A stretch of 64,000 nt of DNA, taken from NCBI GenBank assembly GCA_020726505.1, contig JAHLEZ010000015.1:186001-250000 (forward strand), given 5' to 3'. The stretch comes from Leptodontidium sp. MPI-SDFR-AT-0119. Its lineage: Eukaryota; Ascomycota; Leotiomycetes; Helotiales; Leptodontidiaceae. Positions 11,657-24,035 of this stretch are shown in pieces. Both the position numbers and the translations under genes were made by a program. The stretch's first letter is position 1, and each line of letters starts with the position of its first letter. The notes under the pieces were generated by a model. It made no database searches, had not been told where the DNA came from, and saw only the letters and a program-made list of their open reading frames with translations.

Positions 11657-13676
11657 ATGTCTCGAGCAGCCTCTCCGTCTGAAAGCAGCCTCCTAGATGG
11701 AGAATTCATCGAAGTCCCACCTGCAACAGAGTCGCGCAAAGGCACGCTCTTTATCGAGGCGAGGCTGAAAGATGGGTTGTTGGAGAGTGGCACCATGACA
11801 TTTGAAAGCTGTGAGACTGTGAGAACTCTTTCGTACCCTCGTGAATGAACATCATTAACAGCCTCGCAGTATGCGAAAGTTCTGGAGGCCCAATTGGCGA
11901 AGAGTGGCAGTACTTTCGATATGCTAGAGGATATTCTCGAAGATGAAGATAGTGAGTTGACAGAATGGTTCGGGCGCGCTACTACTAATGCTGGAGACCA
12001 GATGCCGTCTTCAAGCTGAGATCTGAATACGAGAAAGCAAATGCCATACTGCAATGTCTGAAGGTCGTCGAGCATGTTGGGCCGGCAACGCTCTTATCAT
12101 GCTTTAAAGCCTCGACTGTAGAGCTGAAAGTCCAAGTATTCCAGCTATACACCAACGAGTCATCTGACAGCAAAGAAAATGAGGACGGACAACTGGGGGA
12201 ACTCATTACCATGCCACATGCGAGGTTCGAGGGTGTGTGGGATGAGTACGTTGCCATATCCCAGCGATTACGGAATACTGACCATCGTCAAGACTTGTGT
12301 TTCCCCACGACTTGAAGGCTGATCTTATCTGGATGATGACCAACATTCGTACGTTCTCCCACATCCCATGTTTGGTGCCTCACATTCTGATCTGAGTAGT
12401 CCGGTTCTCCAAAGCCTTCGCAGCACACAGGATACGACGCAAACTCAACCCTCTGATCCTTCTTCACGGTCCGCCAGGAACTGGGAAAACAAGTCTCTGC
12501 CTCGGTCTCGCACAAAAGATCTCCATTCGCCTCAGCGGTACCTACAAATCTACCAAACTAGTCCAAATCAAAACAGCCATTCTCCTATCCAAATACTTCA
12601 GCGAGAGCGCCAAGCACGTAGATGATATCTTCAATCGTGTAAGCACAATGTGCGAGGATAACCCAGAAGGTTTCGTGTGCGTACTGATCGACGAGGTGGA
12701 ATCCATCGCCTGCTCAAGAGAGTACAGCACCAAGGAGGGGGAAAGTCATGATTCGCTGCGTGCCACAAATGCATTGCTCACTGGTTTAGATCGAACCGCC
12801 AGATATTCGAACGTCGTGTTTCTGTTCACATCCAATATGTGCGATGCATTAGAACCGGCTTTTCTTGACAGGTGCGGTTTAATGGAATTCGTTGGGCCAC
12901 CAAACATGGCAGCACAGTACGAGATCCTGCGAAATTCCTTGGAAAAGTTGATCGGTTGTCAGGTAGTCCAACCAGCTGCCGAAATACCCACTTACGACGA
13001 TGCCACTATGGAAGCGACGGTTGGCACCGAGAAGAGAGATCATCCCGGACCCAAACTTCTTGAGATTATCAAGCTCATTCACGCCTCTACCAAGAATGTC
13101 GGAACACAAATAAGTGGACGCAGTCTTGGTCAATTACCCGAGAAGGCGCTTATGAGATATCTCAGAGGAGAGGACTGCGATCTTGATGCAGCTTTAGGGT
13201 TCTTACGGAAGTGTGTTCTCGAAAGTGTGAAGGTGGAAAAGACTAATTCCAACGGCGCCAAAGATGCGATGGAGAAGAACGTTGCGGCCGAGTCGAAGAA
13301 GCTAGATTGGAGAGATGCAAGTGAGATTCTTTATGAGACAGAACCAGATTTTGTCGATGACGAACCCAAGATCTGGGATCTCGAAAACGACCTTGTCAGC
13401 ACTCCCGACATGAATACCCGAGAGAAGCAGCTGAATACAACTGATGAGGTTGAGTCTCTCGATGAGACGGAAACGGAGTGTATCGATGAACAAATTCATG
13501 ATTCCGACCTGGACAGCCTGGAAAGCCAACTTGATAATACTGCCGCCATTGAGACTGGGGGGAGGAAGCGCAGCTTTTCACAATTCCGAGAGGTTCCCAA
13601 AGAATCAATTGTCACAGTCAGTGAGACGTACGATGAAGTTACCTATCGAAAGCCTGATAAGAAGAAGAAGATGTGA
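11657..13676 (+). CDS. PCH2: Pch2/TRIP13-type AAA+ ATPase, meiotic checkpoint
   Basis: Five exons: 11657-11818, 11870-11951, 12002-12245, 12293-12348 and 12400-13676; introns near 50 nt; 606 residues. Family role: a ring ATPase that remodels HORMA proteins (Hop1, Mad2), acting in the pachytene checkpoint, crossover control and spindle checkpoint. Visible signatures in order: LVFPHDLKADLIWMM just before the ATPase, Walker A GPPGTGKT, Walker B VLIDEVES, the segment SLRATNALLTGLDR, sensor-1 TSN and FLDRCGLMEFVGPP. An acidic, Lys-tailed C-terminal extension of about 150 residues after the ATPase is longer than I would expect and appears disordered. The start at 11657 was chosen because the stretch upstream in the same frame (from 11459) is repetitive. 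A second meiotic gene, MSH4, lies 26 kb to the right. Confidence 0.9.
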
Positions 13677-14298
13677 AGAAGGATTCGTTTATGGGGTTGC
13701 TTGTTTGCTTCGGAGGGTTGAGTTTAGCGGGTGGAGGATATCACACGTTTCACATAGCGCTGGATTTGCTACAAAGATGGATGTATGTATTTTACAGGGA
13801 GGATAGTTGGCTGAGCTTGTCGCATGAATGATAGCTAATTATGAGATCATACCTGATACTCTGATAAGAATGTGTGTGGCGTATACCTGGAAAGTAAACA
13901 ATCAAGCTGTGAGAATTTTGTAATTCCAAAACTTGAACTCTGCGAATACAAACCAACACTTACATACCGCATCAGAGCTCGAACATCAGCTATGACGAAG
14001 CTTATTCGATCACTTACAGGGTTGAGAGTCTCAGAAAACAAAACGAACCTGAACATCTTTTCCCTTTCATTGCTTGGTTTGTGTTGGCTTGTCGACCTAT
14101 AACTTCATGTCACATGAATCGGAATCATCTCGGCTCTTACATTTATTACTGGAGCTCTTCGTTCTATTTAGGTAAGACAAGGTAGGTAGGTAGTATAGGT
14201 AAGCCCTAAATATCCAAGAGTAGGCAGGTACTGGAAGAAAAACTTATGATGTATAGATGCTGGTTCAGACAATGGGAATTTGTGAGCGAGTGAGTGGC

Positions 14299-14334
14299 TA
14301 GGGTAGGGTAGGGTAGGCTAGGGTAGGGTAGGTA
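14299..14334. repeat. TAGGG-type short tandem repeat
   Basis: Six to seven imperfect 5-bp TAGGG units with one TAGGC variant. It is internal and pentameric, not the fungal TTAGGG telomere hexamer. Confidence 0.8.
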
Positions 14335-16999
14335 GTTAGATATTGGAAAAGGGATAGTGTGTTCTATAATTAGCTTGGCTGGGATTAGGTATAGGGACAA
14401 GTACTGTACAAAGAAGGGTATGTAGGGGGATTTGTAGCTATGTATCTATGTATCTACTTAATTGGGTGGGTTGGTTGGTGAAGGGGAAAGGGGAAGGAAG
14501 GGGAAGTCGGCCCTCCCTTCCAGAACATAGCGTAGAAACTATCTTCCTTAAATCCGATCGATGTGGTGGTTTGATTTTGAAACAAAAACACCGAGGACCG
14601 AGCGAGTACAGATAAATCGGGAGAGCTGACATTCTTTTTTTTTTTTTGTCTTTCACTTTGTTGCCTCTCTGTCTGGGGGATTTCCTCTGCCCCAGATCAC
14701 AATTAGAGTTTTTCGGTGCTGGCATCGCATCGCATTGCATGGTATGGGAGGAAGGGTTCGTCGGCATTTCTTGCTTCCGCATTGCATTTGCATGTTTACT
14801 GCATGCATGTCTGTAGGTATGTATGTATATGTATGTATCTGGGTACGTACATGCAGCTAAATGGGGACGGGACGGGATGTTCGGTAAATATTTAGGGAGA
14901 GAGGAGAGCGGATTTACCACTTGGCAGTACAGTTCTGTAATGTCAATATCATGCGTTATGCAATGATGTGATATAGTATGGTATGATAGGATCGGGCCTG
15001 TTCTTTTTTTGGTGAGGTTAGGAGAGAGTAAGAGAGGATGGGAGGACCAGCTGGATGAGATGAGTTGAGATGAGATAGATCCTTGCAATGCCGATTATTG
15101 ATGATGAAGGGCATGTAAGTTGGGCATCAAGCTGTTCCTTCGAGCGTAGGTGTGTAAGATAAGTAGGGTAGGGAGGTAGGTAGCCACGATTCTGCACGGG
15201 CTGGAGGCTCGCGCGTGATTCCAGATCACGTTGCACCACATGGCCCTTGGGTTTGTTTGGTTCGTTCGGTTATCAGGAATGGCCCCCCTATTTTTGCGTT
15301 TTGGGATCTGGGGTTGGTTTGATACAATAGGCGAGACCAGTTGAGTGGGTGTGTGGGAATACGGGGTTGGCCACAGCATTCGCCTCTTATCCCTTAGAAA
15401 GAGAGACAGGGGATTTTGGATGGATGAGAGAAAAGAGACGAGCACGGCATTCCCATGGCAGGCTCGAAACGGCCCGTTCTTAGTGATAGGTAGGTAGGGG
15501 GTGGGAAATGTGATATCTGATAAGAAGAGGCGATGGTGCCCAACCTGACGGGTTGGTGATGAGCGTAGGTGGGTGAGATAGGTCCGAAAGAGAGGTTGGT
15601 AGGTTAAATGGACGGATGAGAGTATGGTAGGTGGGTGAGGGATTACAGAGTGATTGATAAAGAAGGGGATGCAGGCGAGGTGAGGTGTCTTGTTGACGTC
15701 GTCGTTGTCGTTGTCGTCGTCGGAGTTGGCACGCACGCACCATTCAATGCACCGAGATGTTGAACGTGTTGTTGAAGGGACCAAAGAGGGGTAGATTGGC
15801 ACATGCAAAGCAAACAGGGTGGGTGAAGGCAGTTCGTCGTAAGCAATCAATCAAACCTCAGCTTACGAAGTTAGCTATTGGCAGGCTTCTACAATAGACA
15901 AGACAAGGAAGCTGGAGAGTTTTCTCCTGATCATGATGTGATGCGATGTGATGTGATGGCTGCTGCTCGCGTTCAATCGGAAACGGTCGGCTCAAAGGCC
16001 GAGATTCCCTGGGCTGGCTTGGTAATTGTAGTGGTGTTCGTGGTTGCTTGTGAGGTAAGAGAGCTGTTCGCGCTTGGATGTGAGTTTAGTGAGGTGGTGT
16101 TGTGGAAGTGGTAACGGTAGGGGTTATCTTTTGGTTGTACGAAGAGGATTGACGGATGGATGGATGGATGGATGGGTTTTCCCGAGGATGCTGAAATCGC
16201 CGTGTCCAGCTCCGTAGGGTGATAATTGGTGTTAAATCGAAGTAGATGTGGATGTTGATATCTTGCTTGGACATGGTTGGCGCATCGTCTTTTGTCCCAT
16301 GCCAGATTATGCTGTACCACAAATACATGCCTACATCCTTCATGTACTGGGAACGGCTGTATCCAGTCAAGTACCGCACGCGTTCGAGAGAGACACCTGA
16401 ATGGAACGGGGACGGCGTAGTGAAGTGAGCGAGGAGGTGAGGTGAGGTGAGGTGGAGGTGTGGTGTGGTGACGGAGTGTTGGGCCTCCGTAGCGCATCTG
16501 GGAAGCCGTCACTTTCGTTGGTGGGATCGACGGCGGGAGCTAGAGAGATCCCTGCAAAGGCGGTGAAGATGTGGCTGGTGAGTGGAAGAGGTGGACGAGG
16601 AGAGGAGGGCTGAGGGGGGAGAGAAAGTCTGGAACTATTATGATTAGGTAGATTTACTGCAAAGGAAAGGCACCCCTTTTACTGGATGCAATGCAAAGAT
16701 CTGTAAGGTAAATGCAGATGGAATATCTTCCATTAGTTACTGCCACGTATTTTACAGGTAATCATTGCATCCCTCGGTAGGTAGGTAAGTAAGTACAGTC
16801 AGTGGTAAGTAAACAACACCGCTTGAACACTCTTCACTCCAACAGGCAATATGAGCGATATACTTAACAATACATTGCTTGCTATGCGCTCTTGTCCTGG
16901 CTTACCTACCTACCTTACCTATGCTATGATTCGGCATGTCAGAATAGGATATGCAGGTGTTTCAAGCAGCCAAAGCCAAACTTAGACCTTGGGCAGCAT

Positions 17000-17023
17000 C
17001 CCTCCCTCCCTCCCTCCCTCCCT
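17000..17023. repeat. (CCCT)n pyrimidine tract
   Basis: Five to six CCCT units within a strongly pyrimidine-rich leader/promoter region of the trehalose gene. Confidence 0.8.
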
Positions 17024-18267
17024 TTTCATCCCAATCTATCTCTTCCTTTTCTTCCTCGTCTCTTGGTAGGTGGTAGGTACTCGTACATTGCCGAGTTGAT
17101 GCTATCCCAACCAAAACAACACACTCCCGTCTCGGACTTTCTTCCCTTCATTCCAGCCCTTCCTTCCATCTATCTCCCTTCTTTTTCTCCTTCCCTTGTC
17201 TCTCCCTCAACAACCCGACTATTCCCGACTGACTCGCCTCATCCTCATCTCACTCTCTGCCCTTCTCACGCATTGACTGACGGATGCATGCCTGTGCCCA
17301 AGTTGCACTCCCTCCCTCCCTCAATCCTGACAGCTACAGGGCTAAAAAAATGCCTCGTACTGGCTCTTACCCTCCTGCTTTTAGCCACGATTGACCGACG
17401 AATATCCTGCCAGTCAGAGGGCAGCCAGCACCTTCTGAAGCGTCTTGGTGTGTGTGGTCTGGCCCCCTCTTGACTGTTCTATTCTTGCCAGGATCTCATC
17501 GCTTTCTGCCACAGCCATTTCTTTGCTTTGGCCCACACCCGCCCGGCCTCCCTGCCCTGTGCTGTGCTGCCTCCCAAAACCTGCATCTCATCCCCGCCGC
17601 CACATTTTTCATGTGCCTGACGTATGGGAAAAATAGAGAAAATACCTCTCTGCCCTGGCCATGTCCTCCCCTGCCCTGCCCTGCCCTGTGTCCACTCGGG
17701 AAGATGCGACTACGACCGCGACTGCGACTAAGAATTTTTGTTACCTCACTTTGTCCCGATCAAGGAATTCCGTGAAGCAGTGCTGAACACCAGTGACAGA
17801 TGACTACCTATGTGTAACCTCCTCTTCCTCCTCCTCAATACCGCACCGTTTTCTACTTCAATACAGCGGCATCCACCTGCCTTCGACTTCGAAATCTAAA
17901 ATTCGAGCTGCCTCAAACGCTCACGGGCCCTCTCTCGCCTAAGAGCCTCCAAGTTCCTGCGTCCCCAGAGTTCAAACTTGCTTCGACAGAAACCTTCTCC
18001 CGGTGTTGTCGTCGCCAGCTTACCCGACGAGCTTGACAAGTCGCTATCCCATCCTGTACTGTACCACAGTGGTGAACACAGCCATTCTCAGCCAACCTCA
18101 GCCCACCTCTTGTCCCGGTAGTGTCAGCGCACTTCCCCTCCTTCAACGACCCCTCTTGACTGCTCTACAAAGTCCATGATTGCGCAATTTCCACTTCCCA
18201 ACCCAAGTTTCTCTGTTCTCCCCTTCATACTGCGACCTGGCCTCGAGCTTCCGCGCAAGCTGTTAAG

Positions 18268-21200
18268 ATGACCGTCTTTGTGGTATCATTGTAAGTAAAC
18301 CCCACCAAGAGCTTCAACAGCAGAGCTCCAGAAGATTTGTCTACCCGCAGCTCCTCCCCAGTTCTTTCTAGAATGCGGGGAGAGCTTGTCATATGTTTTC
18401 GATATCCCTAAGCAGCCAATGCACGGCTTGTCTCCACCTCTGTTGTCACGCCATGTATTTGCAGTGCTCTAACAGATCTCTTACAGGTTCCTCCCCAATA
18501 CCATCAACTTCACACTCCCTACCAATGCCTCAAGAGGTCGATCATCCCCTCCAAGACGAACCACACGAATCGATACCTCTGGCAAGCCAAGTCTCTTCGC
18601 CCAACAACGAGATCTTACCCCTCCACAAACCCCAACTGTGGACGTAGACAACGATGGCTTCTTTTCTTCGAACGAGAACCCAGACCTGCGAGGGCACTTC
18701 CCCAAGCAAGAGAATCACCGTTCTATAATCGCTCCCAGCGATCCACACTCACCCGCTTGGGGTTCTGGTCGCCTATTCACCCAACCTCGATCAAGGGCTA
18801 GCTCCCCTCCTCCAGCGGATATATTGAAGCACAACAAGACTATAGCTAAGGCGAGTGTTTTGGGACGGGCAGGCGTCAAGCAGCCACAGCTCGGGAGAAG
18901 TGACAGTCATGACCGTGTCTTTGCTCATGCGGATTGGACTGTGGTACCTGCAGACCAGGGTAATGGTGGACTTCGCAATGCTGTTCAAGCTGCTGTGAGG
19001 AATGGAAATCTGCACGACAAGATCTGGGTGGGAACTCTTGGAATGCCTACGGATGCTCTTGAGGACACACAACAGAAGCAAGACATTGAGGATCGACTAG
19101 CCACCGAGTACGACTCTTTGACTGTATTCTGCAAGGACAGCGATTTTGATGGACACTACACGCACTATAGCAAGCAGATTCTCTGGCCAGTATTCCATTA
19201 TCAGATCCCTGATAACCCAAAGAGCAAGGCATACGAGGACCACTCGTGGATTTACTACGTGGCTGTCAACCAGGCCTTTGCCGACAAGATTGTCAAGAAC
19301 TGGAAGCGGGGAGATATCATCTGGGTACATGACTACCACCTTCTCTTGGTCCCATCAATGGTACGAAAGAAGCTCCCAGATGCCAAAATTGGGTTCTTCC
19401 TCCATGTTGCATTCCCCTCCTCCGAGGTGTTTCGATGCTTGGCTGTACGAAAGGAGCTTTTGGAGGGTATGCTTGGAGCCAACCTCATCGGTTTCCAGAT
19501 CCACGAGTATGCTCGCCACTTCCTCCAAACCTGCAGCAGATTGCTCTGTGTTGAGGCAACGAATGACGGTGTTCAACTCGAGGATCGTTTTGTCGATGTC
19601 ATCAATCTTGCCATCGGTATTGACCCAGTCGCATTGGACATGAACCGTGCCGATCCAGATGTTGCTGAATGGCTTCAAACCATGCAAGACCGATATCGTG
19701 GCAAGAAGTTGATTGTGGCAAGGGACAAATTGGATCACGTGCGTGGTGTTCGACAAAAGCTTCTGGCTTATGAGTTGTTCTTGAACAAGTATCCGGAATG
19801 GAGAGACAATGTTGTCATGATTCAAGTTGCAACTTCAACAACCGAACAGGCCGAACTGGATGCTACTGTCTCGGATATCGTTACCCGAGTCAATTCCTCG
19901 TGGGCAAATCTTGCTTATCAGCCCCTGGTCTATCTCAAGCAAGATATCAGCTATCCTCAATATCTGGCCTTGTTGACTGTTGCCGATGCTTTGATGATTG
20001 CGAGTCAACGTGAAGGAATGAACTTGACCTCTCACGAGTATCTGTTCTGCCAAGACGGCAAATTCAAGGGACACAACAAACACGGCTCTCTCATTTTGAG
20101 TGAGTTCACCGGTAGCGCATCAGTCTTTGGCGGCAATGAACTTTCTGTCAATCCATGGGATTATCGACAATGTGCCGATGCTATCAAGCAAGCTTTGGAG
20201 ATGGATGATGAAGAGAAGAAGACTCGGTGGGACAAACTGTACGAGGCAGTCATGCATCACACCGCTGAGCATTGGTTTACTGCTTTCTTGACAAGACTTG
20301 ACAAAGTCTATGATGAGCAACATCGAAGAGGTACCACTTCTGTTCCTCGGCTATCGATCAACCAGCTTGGACGACAATACCAGCAATCAGAACGAAGACT
20401 CTTCATTCTTGACTATGAGGGAACTCTTGCTTCATGGGGTTCGCCTAATGACATCATCCTCACGAGTCCACAGCGCACCCTTGATGTCTTGAATGATATT
20501 CTCCAAGATGAACGAAACACCGTCTATGTCATGTCAGGTCGTCAGCCAGAGGAACTCGACCGACTTTTCAAACGTGTACCAAATCTAGGACTTATCGCAG
20601 AGAACGGCTGCTTCCTCAAGGAATTCGGCAGCTCAAAGTGGGTTGAGATGGCCGATCCCGAACAGATGCGTGCCTGGAAGGAATCTGTCGAAGGTATCAT
20701 GCACTACTATCATGAGCGTACCCCAGGTTCATGGGTCGAGCCAAGACACTGCAGTCTCATTTTCCACTACAAGAGCTGTGAGGATCAAGAGAGTGCAAGT
20801 CGTCAAGCTGGTGATTGTGCTAGTCATATCAATGATGCATGTGAAGAGCAGAGAGTTCGAGCTATCCCAATCGAAGGTTTGTTCCACCCACGAAATTTTT
20901 CGTTCCTAACTAACATCAAAAGGCGCCGTCATTGTCGAGCCAATTGACTGGTCCAAAGGCACAGCTGCCATGCAAATCTTCGACGGCCTCAAGAAGAATA
21001 TGGCACCCAATCTCGACTACGACTCACCAGTTGACTTCCTGATGGTTGCTGGTGATGGTCGTGACGATGAGGTTATCTTCCGTTGGGCTAATGAACTTGG
21101 GCGTGATGGTACAGTTAAGAATGTCACGACTGTTAGTCTGGGGAGCAGGAATACCGAGGCAGGATGTACACTCACGCAGGGTGTTACCGGTATGCTTTAT

Positions 21201-21287
21201 TCTATGCCAAGGTTGATCATGGGACCAAGACTAATATCTTGAACAGGTGTTCTTACGGTTCTTCAAAAGCTCGCAATGATTGCTTAA
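18268..21287 (+). CDS. Trehalose synthase complex subunit, Tps3/Tsl1-like
   Basis: Four exons: 18268-18290, 18487-20876, 20923-21189 and 21247-21287; 906 residues. A 23-nt first exon encodes MTVFVVSL, joined in frame to FLPNTINFTLP, an N-terminus typical of the family. Residues 100-120 are Ser/Pro-rich. A GT20 trehalose-6-phosphate synthase domain follows (VWVG-type strand, WVHDYHLLLVPSMV, GFQIHEYARHFL, SQREGMNLTSHEY). Then comes a HAD-type trehalose-phosphatase domain (FILDYEGTLASWGS, YVMSGRQPEEL, AENGCFLKE, VAGDGRDDEV). The phosphatase signature is DYEGT where active enzymes have D-x-D-G-T, so the general-acid Asp is replaced by Glu. This suggests a regulatory subunit rather than the Tps2 phosphatase. 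The protein should act in the cytosolic trehalose synthase complex. Tps2 remains an alternative. Confidence 0.82.
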
Positions 21288-22810
21288 CTCGCTGGCTTCA
21301 AGCGATGAGTATTGATTCTCTCCGATCAGCAACGTTCTTTAGCGGGTTCTTTCGACGCTTGTCTGTCTGTCTGGTGTTTTTCTTGGCCGCGAGGTATTTG
21401 ATGGGTGCAGCAGTACACGAGCACACGTGGTACAATTGTAGTTTTCCTACTTGAGGATAAAGTAAGCATAGCAAGGGCGTATCATGGGATCCTTTTTTCT
21501 TTCTTTTCCTTTTGGCATGGAATGGAAGCATACGATATCTCAGGGTGTATGGTATGATATGATATGTTATGATATGATGCGGGGAGTATGCTATGATAGC
21601 TAGCAATGCAGCATATGAACTGACTGCCTTTCGAGGGAGGAAGGGAGGGAGTGAGTGAGTGGGATAGATACATCGAGGTGGAAAGTAGCTAATGGGGGAG
21701 AGCAAAGCTCACTTACACTTACTTACTGATGAAAAATGAACGAATGAATGGATGGGATGGGATGGGATGATTGAAGATCTCTTCTCTTCTCCTAAATCTC
21801 CTCTCATTTATATTCTTTTCAATCCACTTTTCACCTCACTTGCTCGCTTTTCTCTTGCCCCCCTCTCCTGATTTATCTTCTCCAAGGCACCATCTGGGGC
21901 GATACATCTTTGACCACACCCAGCCCAAGCGTCTCTCCTCTTCACTCACGAAGTGTATGCAAGCTGACTAATCCGTCACCTCTGCCAAACTCCACAATCC
22001 TGACTGCCCTGCAAGTCCACCCTGGCCCCAGCCAGCCAGCCATCGACGTCATCCCGCATCTACAGCACAGCATAACCAGAACATCGTCATCCAACCAAGC
22101 TTCTAGAGGAGGGAAAGCAGGAAACGAAACGAAACGACCGTATTGGAGACCGCTATTTGTTGCAGGTGCAGTTGCGGGTGCAGGCGAAGGTAGGTATGGG
22201 TATCGCGTGATTTGATGAGGGCTTGCACTGCCTCCTTTTCTTAAGGTGGGAGTGTGTGTGAGGCGGACGTGTTTATGGGCCGCTGTCAGAGAGGGGAGGG
22301 GGGGATCTTGGTATGTCGAGCCGGGAGGGTTCCAGGACTTTGGTTTGGACTGGAAGGAATGGACTGGAGTTGTGATGAACCGTTGATTTTACTCGAAGTA
22401 AGTAAGTATCTAGTTGGGTTGCGGGATAGGATTGGAGAGGAGTGGAGGCTTGTGGATCCAATGGAACAAGTGGGTGAGTGAGATGTTCCAATGGCCGGCT
22501 ACTGTGCAATCTAGTGCAGGTTTATTTAGATTTTGAGGGGTGGAGGTGGGGTGGATAGGTAGGTAGGGGTTCAGATGGGAAAGACAAGGATGGAAGCTTG
22601 ATATGTATGTATGTATGATGGTATGGGCTGGGCTGGGCTGAGGAAGGCCGAGTACAAAGAGTGTTGTTTACCCGCGTTGATGTTTCATTTTGCTTTATAT
22701 TATATTTACTTACTCTTGTTTACTCGATATTACTTGAGTTTAGATTATATACAGCACTGTACAGCATCCCGCCACAACCAACCCACTTCACCACCACCGA
22801 TTACCCAACA
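21288..22810. other. Intergenic, 1.5 kb, low complexity
   Basis: 3' flank of the trehalose gene and promoter of the CAP gene. It contains ATGAT-like runs (about 21545-21585), GGGAT runs (21743-21768) and GGTA units (22557-22566). No supported gene. Confidence 0.5.
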
Positions 22811-24035
22811 ATGTCTCCCTTCACATTAATCCTCCTCTTCGCACCAGCTCTAATCACAGCCCAAACCACATCAACAATAACCGTCTCCGCCGCTCCCCTC
22901 CCCACATCACCATCCTACACCGACGCCGACACCTTCCAGAAAGACATGCTCACAGCGCATAATTTCTACCGCGGCGAACATGGCGTGAAGGACTTGGTGT
23001 GGAATGAGACGAGTGCGGACTTTGCGAGCGATTGGGCTGAGGGGTGTAGGTTTGTGCATAGTGTGAGTTCCACCCTTCTTTTCTCTCTTTTCTTCGAAGG
23101 GATCTGCCTCAAATTCTTAGGGGCTAGAGTGAAATGGGGGGTTGAGGAAATGACTTCATGTTTTTTTTTTCCCCCTAGGGGAAGGCTGGAATTTTCCAAA
23201 CATGAGAAAAGCTCAACTCACTTTTGTAATCTTACCTATTAAGAAAAATCCCATCACTGACTCGTTATTTCCCAAAAAACAGGGCGGACCGACAGGCGAA
23301 AATCTTGCAGCAGGCTACGCCAATGCTACAGCTAGTGTCGATGCGTGGGGTTTAGAGAGGAAGATGTATAATTTCAAGAAACCGACTGGATTTAGTGAGA
23401 AGACGGGGCATTTTACGCAGTTGGTTTGGGGCAATACGACGAGTGTTGGGTGTGCGGTTAAGAGTTGTCAGGGGGAGAATGGTGAGTCTTTTTTCTTTTC
23501 TTTTGAGGGTTTACTTTTGTTTTTGGATTGGATTGGATTGGATTGGATTGGGTTTGTTTGGGAGAGGGAAGGGAAGGGGAGAGAAATGAAGGGGAATGAG
23601 AGGGGTTTTGAGGGCTGGATGATATATTCAGCGTGGAAGGAATCTCAGCCAGAGAAGTCTTCTTTAGGGATTCTAATTCCCGTGGAGGAAATCTCTCGGA
23701 GGACGAGCTGAACCTGAGATTGTCTCTCAAAAAGTGGTTGTTGGATCTGTTATTTCCGCATCATTTAGAACCGAGGCGCGTTAAAATCTGTGGAAAAATC
23801 ACTAACTAGAGATACAGATACACCAGGTTTCTACGTCGTCTGCGAATACTACCCACCCGGCAACGTGGTAGGGAACAACAACCAGTACTTCAAAGACAAT
23901 GTCCTGAAGCAGGATAAGGGGAAGGATACGGATACGGTGGAGAGTGGTGTTACGAGTATCGCGACGAGAGATGGGGTTTGGGCTGTTGGTGTTTTGGGAA
24001 TGGCGGCTTTGGTTGGTGTTGGGATGGGGTTGTAG
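22811..24035 (+). CDS. Secreted CAP/PR-1 superfamily protein, possibly GPI-anchored
   Basis: Three exons: 22811-23062, 23283-23481 and 23818-24035; introns of 220 and 336 nt are unusually long for this window; 222 residues. A signal peptide (MSPFTLILLFAPALITAQ) is followed by a Ser/Thr/Pro spacer. The CAP fold shows HNFYRGEHGVKDLVWNETSA, the central His in FVHSGGPTGENLA (split by intron 1), the second His in TGHFTQLVW, then GCAVKSC and FYVVCEYYPPGN. The last 20 residues are hydrophobic after a small-residue site, suggesting a GPI anchor or membrane tail. Fungal CAP proteins (yeast Pry family) bind sterols and fatty acids and may export lipids or protect against antifungal compounds. N-glycosylation sequons are present (NETS, NATA, NTTS). 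Confidence 0.88.
23525..23551. repeat. (GGATT)5 tandem repeat inside an intron
   Basis: Five GGATT units within intron 2 of the CAP gene; they help explain why that intron is 336 nt long. Confidence 0.9.

Larger units (their letters stand above)
13677..18267. other. 4.6 kb gene-free region with composition switch
   Basis: No supported protein gene. From about 14100 to 16700 the + strand is G/T-rich. From about 16880 to 18260 it is C/T-rich, with a switch near 16850. The right part fits a long pyrimidine-rich promoter and leader for the trehalose gene at 18268. The left part is the same kind of sequence on the other strand, as expected for the leader of a leftward transcript, but no coding gene follows. 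Short repeats: TAGGG-like at 14299-14334, T13 at 14635-14647, GGAT at about 16154-16174 and CCCT at 17000-17023. Confidence 0.5.

Noticed and set aside
14299..14334. Telomere-like repeat
   Set aside because: The unit is the pentamer TAGGG with variants, internal to the window and flanked by genes; fungal telomeres are TTAGGG at chromosome ends.
14438..16512. Long minus-strand open frames in the region left of the trehalose gene
   Set aside because: They are rich in Ser/Thr/Pro/His from C/T-rich DNA, contain no domain-like segments and overlap each other; they look like composition artefacts.
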